Shown: piece by piece, positions 32,470-35,591 of the stretch
Layout: every line of letters begins with the position of its first letter
How positions within the stretch are numbered: position 1 is the first letter of the stretch
Source of the DNA: Coleofasciculaceae cyanobacterium SM2_1_6
GTDB lineage: Bacteria > Cyanobacteriota > Cyanobacteriia > Cyanobacteriales > JAAUUE01
Assembly: GCA_012031635.1 (NCBI GenBank)
Contig: JAAUUE010000005.1
Location: 1 to 35,591, forward strand
Reading direction: 5' to 3'
DNA length: 35,591 nucleotides
Made by a program: the position numbers and the translations under genes
Notes under the pieces: model-generated
Database searches by the model: none
The model's input: the letters and a program-made list of their open reading frames with translations, nothing else
What the model was told of the DNA's origin: nothing

Positions 32470-34155
32470 CTACAGTCTTGGTAACAATATTCGTGAAGGA
32501 GAATTGCCGCCACTGGATAGGGTGATGGTGATGATTTGTTGGTCGATGAGGTGGGAATTGGCGATGGGCTTGCCAGTACCATCATTGACTGGATAGGCGG
32601 GAAAGCAAGCGCCACTGATACTCAAGCGGAGGGAATGCCCGGCTGGTAATTGCACACAACTAGGCTGGAGAGTAATTGTTAGGGGTAAATCCTCTGGATC
32701 ATCAATGCGGAGGTAGCTTTGGGTAAAATTGTATACTCTGCCTTGGCGATCGACTTCTGAGAGAGTGGCGCTGAGGTCAAAACTGGGGGTAGAAGCAGTG
32801 GCAAAGAGTTCTACAGTGATCACCCCTAGCAAAGATAGATCGGCGGTCAGGGGAGCCGTGGTATAGGTCAAGACATCGGTACGGCAATCAAGGGAGGAGC
32901 GATCGCACTGCCCCGCATTCCCTGCATGACCCCCCAAACTCGGCACAGGTCGCCAAGGATCGTGGACAAAAATATCTTGATTTGTCTCTGGCTCTGGCTT
33001 GAGGACTAGCTTCCCAGCATTTTCCTGGATCGCCGCTAATCCATTGGTTGCCAGAAAATAGACTTGGGTTTCTAGAGTTTCGGCACTGGCTACCTTGGAC
33101 AGGTCGACGGGCTGATGGGAAAACTTTGGAGGCGTGGGTAACTTGGAGAGATTTTTCCAAGTATTGCTACCCAACTCAAAGAGGGTGACGGGATTTTCTG
33201 GGAGAGCGTAGGGAGTTCCCTTTGGTTCATCCTTGAGGAAGTGGTTAAACCATTGGATTTGCAGAGAGTCGATCGAGCTATTTGCCGCCGCCCCGTAATC
33301 TTTTTCACCCACCTTCCTGCCCCAAGGCAAATGTCCCCAGGGGGCAATGTAGAGATGTTGAGGATGCTGGCTCCGGGCAGCCATCTCTTGATAAAGTCGC
33401 CAATTCCCCCGCAGGAAAGGATCAAACCAGCCGCCGATGTGAAGCATGGGTAAATCCACATCCCGCAGATCAGGGGATAGCCGTTCCCAATAGCTGCCGG
33501 GAGTATCGTACTGGAGCCAGTCATGGTAAAAAGAATCTTCAGCATACTGATTCATCACCTCTGGCAGAGCCGGGATCGGGTCATGGAGGGGCAGATTTCT
33601 GGAGGCAGCGTAGAGAGCATTGTAGGCACTGGTATTACTCCGGAGTCGGGCTGTTTCCGCTCCCAACTGGATCGCCCAACCGAGGTTATTTTGTAAACAA
33701 AAGGCTCCCCCTTCGTAGGCCCAATCAGCATAGAGATCAACGCCCATCATCGCCGGAATTATGGTTTTCAGGGCGGGGGGTTGGGTCATGGCGGCATAAA
33801 GTTGGGTCATGGCTTGATAGGAAAACCCGTACATGCCCACTTTGCCATTGCTCCTTGGTAAATTAGCCGCCCAATCCACAGTTTCGGCTCCGTCGCTAGT
33901 TTCATGGCGAAAAACCTGAAAATCTCCCTCGGAAGTTCCCCTGCCCCGCACATCTTGGATCACGACAATGTAGCCCTGACTGGCATACCAACTAGGATGG
34001 GCATAGACCACCGTGGAAGCGATCGCCCGCCCGTAGGGTTGGCGCATTAACAACACCGGAAATTTCCCCTTTGCCTTGGGGTAATACACATCAGCATCAA
34101 GGCGGACACCATCACTGGTGGTCAAGGAATGGATTTCGGGGGGATGCACTGCCAT
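32470..34155 (-). CDS. CocE/NonD family hydrolase (X-Pro dipeptidyl-peptidase S15-like)
   Basis: This is a serine hydrolase of 561 residues in the CocE/NonD family, which cleaves acyl esters or X-Pro peptides. The N-terminal alpha/beta-hydrolase domain has the nucleophile elbow MYGFSYQAMTQ (Ser112), the oxyanion-hole region MRQPYGR, the acid in IGGWFDPFLRG and the His in APWGHLPWGR. The C-terminal jelly-roll domain (about 380-555) is recognisable from VELFATASTPSFDLSATLSEVD and the final RLSISGACFPAYP. No signal peptide is evident, so it is cytoplasmic. The substrate is not predictable. It is bounded upstream by the 94-bp element copy B. Confidence 0.9.
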   Translation of the reverse strand: MAVHPPEIHSLTTSDGVRLDADVYYPKAKGKFPVLLMRQPYGRAIASTVVYAHPSWYASQGYIVVIQDVRGRGTSEGDFQVFRHETSDGAETVDWAANLPRSNGKVGMYGFSYQAMTQLYAAMTQPPALKTIIPAMMGVDLYADWAYEGGAFCLQNNLGWAIQLGAETARLRSNTSAYNALYAASRNLPLHDPIPALPEVMNQYAEDSFYHDWLQYDTPGSYWERLSPDLRDVDLPMLHIGGWFDPFLRGNWRLYQEMAARSQHPQHLYIAPWGHLPWGRKVGEKDYGAAANSSIDSLQIQWFNHFLKDEPKGTPYALPENPVTLFELGSNTWKNLSKLPTPPKFSHQPVDLSKVASAETLETQVYFLATNGLAAIQENAGKLVLKPEPETNQDIFVHDPWRPVPSLGGHAGNAGQCDRSSLDCRTDVLTYTTAPLTADLSLLGVITVELFATASTPSFDLSATLSEVDRQGRVYNFTQSYLRIDDPEDLPLTITLQPSCVQLPAGHSLRLSISGACFPAYPVNDGTGKPIANSHLIDQQIITITLSSGGNSPSRILLPRL

Positions 34156-34234
34156 GATTTTGCTAATTTTGCCGGGAGTCTAGGAAGAGATTCAAAAATT
34201 AAAGATCAATTAAAAATCAAGGGTTATTGGGGTG

Positions 34235-34328
34235 CTATAGCGATCCTAAATCATTTTCTAAATTAGATTGCTTCTGGGAGGTGATTTTACCCGCCGCCGG
34301 CGGGTGAAATCATTTAGGACTGCTATAG
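34235..34328. mobile_element. 94-bp palindromic MITE-like element, copy B
   Basis: Same length and ends as copy A (CTATAGCGATCCTAAAT...ATTTAGGACTGCTATAG); the last 31 bases are identical. The central stem GATTTTACCCGCC/GGCGGGTGAAATC keeps pairing through a wobble, with loop GCC instead of TTT. It ends one base before the stop codon of the gene at 34330, so its hairpin forms in the 3' UTR of that gene and could act in transcript termination or stability. Confidence 0.8.
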
Positions 34329-34329
34329 T

Positions 34330-35397
34330 TCAGTTGGTAAGTTTAATTTCTAGATGGTTTAGGAGGCGATCGAAGTCAAAATGCTCCACCATTAATTGCT
34401 GAATACAATTAATCTTGATGGGTTCATAGAGACGCACATGCCCAAAGGCGTGATCGATAATCTCTACCGTGGACAGGGTGTCCAAATCTACAGATAAAAT
34501 CGGGATTTCTAAATCTTCAGCCCGGCTGAGAATAAAGGGTTGGGGGGCAATTTGTCCCGTGAGGATTAGGCAATTTGTGGAAGTTTCTAGGGCTGCGAGT
34601 TGGATATCCGATCGATCGCCCCCCGTCACCACCGCCATATTTGTGCCTTTACGGAAATACTTCAGCGCCGAGTTCACATTCATCGCCCCGATCGTCAGAC
34701 TCTGAACCATCAAATCTAAGCGATCGCCCCGACACAAAACTTCCGCCTTTAACTGCTGCGCCAACTGCTGCACGCTCACGCTGCGGAGAATTTCACTGCG
34801 GGGCATCACTCCCAAAACCGGGATCCCTTGGTTTTCAAGGTAGGGGCGCATCTTAGTGGTGGCAAAATCTAAATCTGCGAGGGGGACATCATTGATCAAT
34901 ACCCCAGCAAGGCGATCGCCCAACTCCCGCTTCCCTACCAATAAACTATCTACTAATTCTTGGGAATGAAAGCGAGCAACGATCAATACTGACCCATCCA
35001 AGGTTTCTGCCATCTGCCGCAAACAGAGATCAAACAAAATCCCCTCCCCAAGGGATGCGGTCGCTTCTAAGATGCCTAGATTTCCCTTCGCTGTATACTG
35101 GCGGAGAACCCCTTGATAATCAGTCTGGTCTTCCCCGGTTAAGCGCTTACTCAGAGCCTGCTGGTCTAAAAACAAAAGCGTAGGGTGGAGTCGATCGAGC
35201 GCCAAATCTAAAACCTTGGTAATCAGACTTACATCCGCTTCTTTCCCATCTTCGTTAGCCATTGTCCCTAGGGGCTTGCCGTAGGCGATATCCAGACCCC
35301 AGTTTTTGAGCTGGTGAGCAATCCCCAAGATGGTTGCTGATTTGCCACTATAGGCAGCAGTCGAGCCGATCAGCAGATATTTAGCAGGGTTAGACAC
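34330..35397 (-). CDS. BioD-like P-loop / DRTGG-domain protein (phosphotransacetylase N-terminal-like)
   Basis: The 355-residue protein has a P-loop NTPase domain (about 1-210) with GSTAAYSGKSATILG as Walker A, related to dethiobiotin synthetase and to the N-terminal half of long phosphate acetyltransferases. A DRTGG domain follows (about 215-330), with the VVTGGDRSDIQLAAL segment. The catalytic acetyltransferase domain is absent, so it is a stand-alone regulator or ligand sensor, not a Pta enzyme. Many cyanobacteria carry such a gene. The reaction or ligand is unknown. It is the last complete gene of the window. Confidence 0.85.
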   Translation of the reverse strand: MSNPAKYLLIGSTAAYSGKSATILGIAHQLKNWGLDIAYGKPLGTMANEDGKEADVSLITKVLDLALDRLHPTLLFLDQQALSKRLTGEDQTDYQGVLRQYTAKGNLGILEATASLGEGILFDLCLRQMAETLDGSVLIVARFHSQELVDSLLVGKRELGDRLAGVLINDVPLADLDFATTKMRPYLENQGIPVLGVMPRSEILRSVSVQQLAQQLKAEVLCRGDRLDLMVQSLTIGAMNVNSALKYFRKGTNMAVVTGGDRSDIQLAALETSTNCLILTGQIAPQPFILSRAEDLEIPILSVDLDTLSTVEIIDHAFGHVRLYEPIKINCIQQLMVEHFDFDRLLNHLEIKLTN

Positions 35398-35591
35398 AAT
35401 TAAATTTACTCCAGAAATTAAGGAAAACCAGTAGATTGCGATCAGAACAACTATCTTAAAACTACCTTAAAAAAATAACTACTCAAAATAACTACATGGG
35501 CATCTAGTTTTTAATTGATTAGCTCTTATTCATCTAGCTTCAGTAGTTTGCGAATGAAAAAGGCTGGGGGAAATCCGTAAGGCGCGATCGC
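35398..35591. other. Right-edge non-coding sequence
   Basis: Probable promoter region of the DRTGG gene. It has a doubled AAAATAACTACTCAAAATAACTAC near 35474-35497 and ends in a perfect HIP1 site, GCGATCGC (35584-35591). No gene was recognised. Confidence 0.4.

Noticed and set aside
33282-33866. 194-residue plus-strand ORF inside the CocE gene
   Set aside because: A long shadow of the minus-strand hydrolase, whose catalytic motifs are intact in its own frame; the antisense protein is rich in Pro, Arg and Ser with no domain.

Overview
The window reads as cyanobacterial chromosome. GCGATCGC/CGATCG (HIP1-type) octamers recur throughout, and it carries cyanobacterial families: DUF2605, DUF2973, a tocopherol cyclase, Uma2 and DUF2887-type PD-(D/E)XK proteins, and heptad tandem repeats of the CAGTTAT type. 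I cannot name the species.

Region 1 (1-9533, minus strand) is a type I-C CRISPR-Cas locus read in the order cas3, a PD-(D/E)XK gene, cas5c, cas8c, cas7, uma2, cas4, cas1, cas2, leader, array. Only the leader-proximal end of the array (two repeats, one spacer) is inside the window. Cas3, Cas5c, Cas8c, Cas7 and a probable internally translated Cas11 form interference; Cas4, Cas1 and Cas2 form adaptation. Two non-Cas genes with PD-(D/E)XK nuclease folds sit inside the operon, which is its least ordinary feature. cas2 is frameshifted as written.

Region 2 (9564-13467) holds an LCP-family envelope gene directly upstream of cas3, a decayed IS200/IS605-like element in front of it, and a plus-strand run DUF2605, DUF2973, STAS anti-sigma-factor antagonist, with regularly spaced direct repeats in two promoters.

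Region 3 (13485-21795, minus strand) holds aconitase B (frameshifted as written), then nadC, nadA, nadB, xth and a DUF2887/Rpn-like gene. The nad genes encode the three steps of de novo NAD synthesis from aspartate and are separated by heptad-repeat spacers.

Region 4 (22094-29973) is signalling and membrane functions: a histidine kinase with a degenerate ATP-binding domain, an IS701-like relic, a Cache-HAMP adenylate cyclase, a MATE exporter, tocopherol cyclase (frameshifted as written) and a membrane GGDEF diguanylate cyclase.

Region 5 (30103-35591) has a pair of 94-bp palindromic MITE-like elements, a one-TM unknown protein, a VapBC-like module whose toxin is broken by a 10-bp tandem duplication, a CocE/NonD hydrolase, and a BioD-like/DRTGG protein.

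Three genes (cas2, acnB, tocopherol cyclase) are each interrupted by the apparent loss of one base in a homopolymer of 4-5. That shared signature, hitting a central metabolic gene, makes sequencing error a serious alternative to true pseudogenes. The vapC lesion is of a different kind and looks real.
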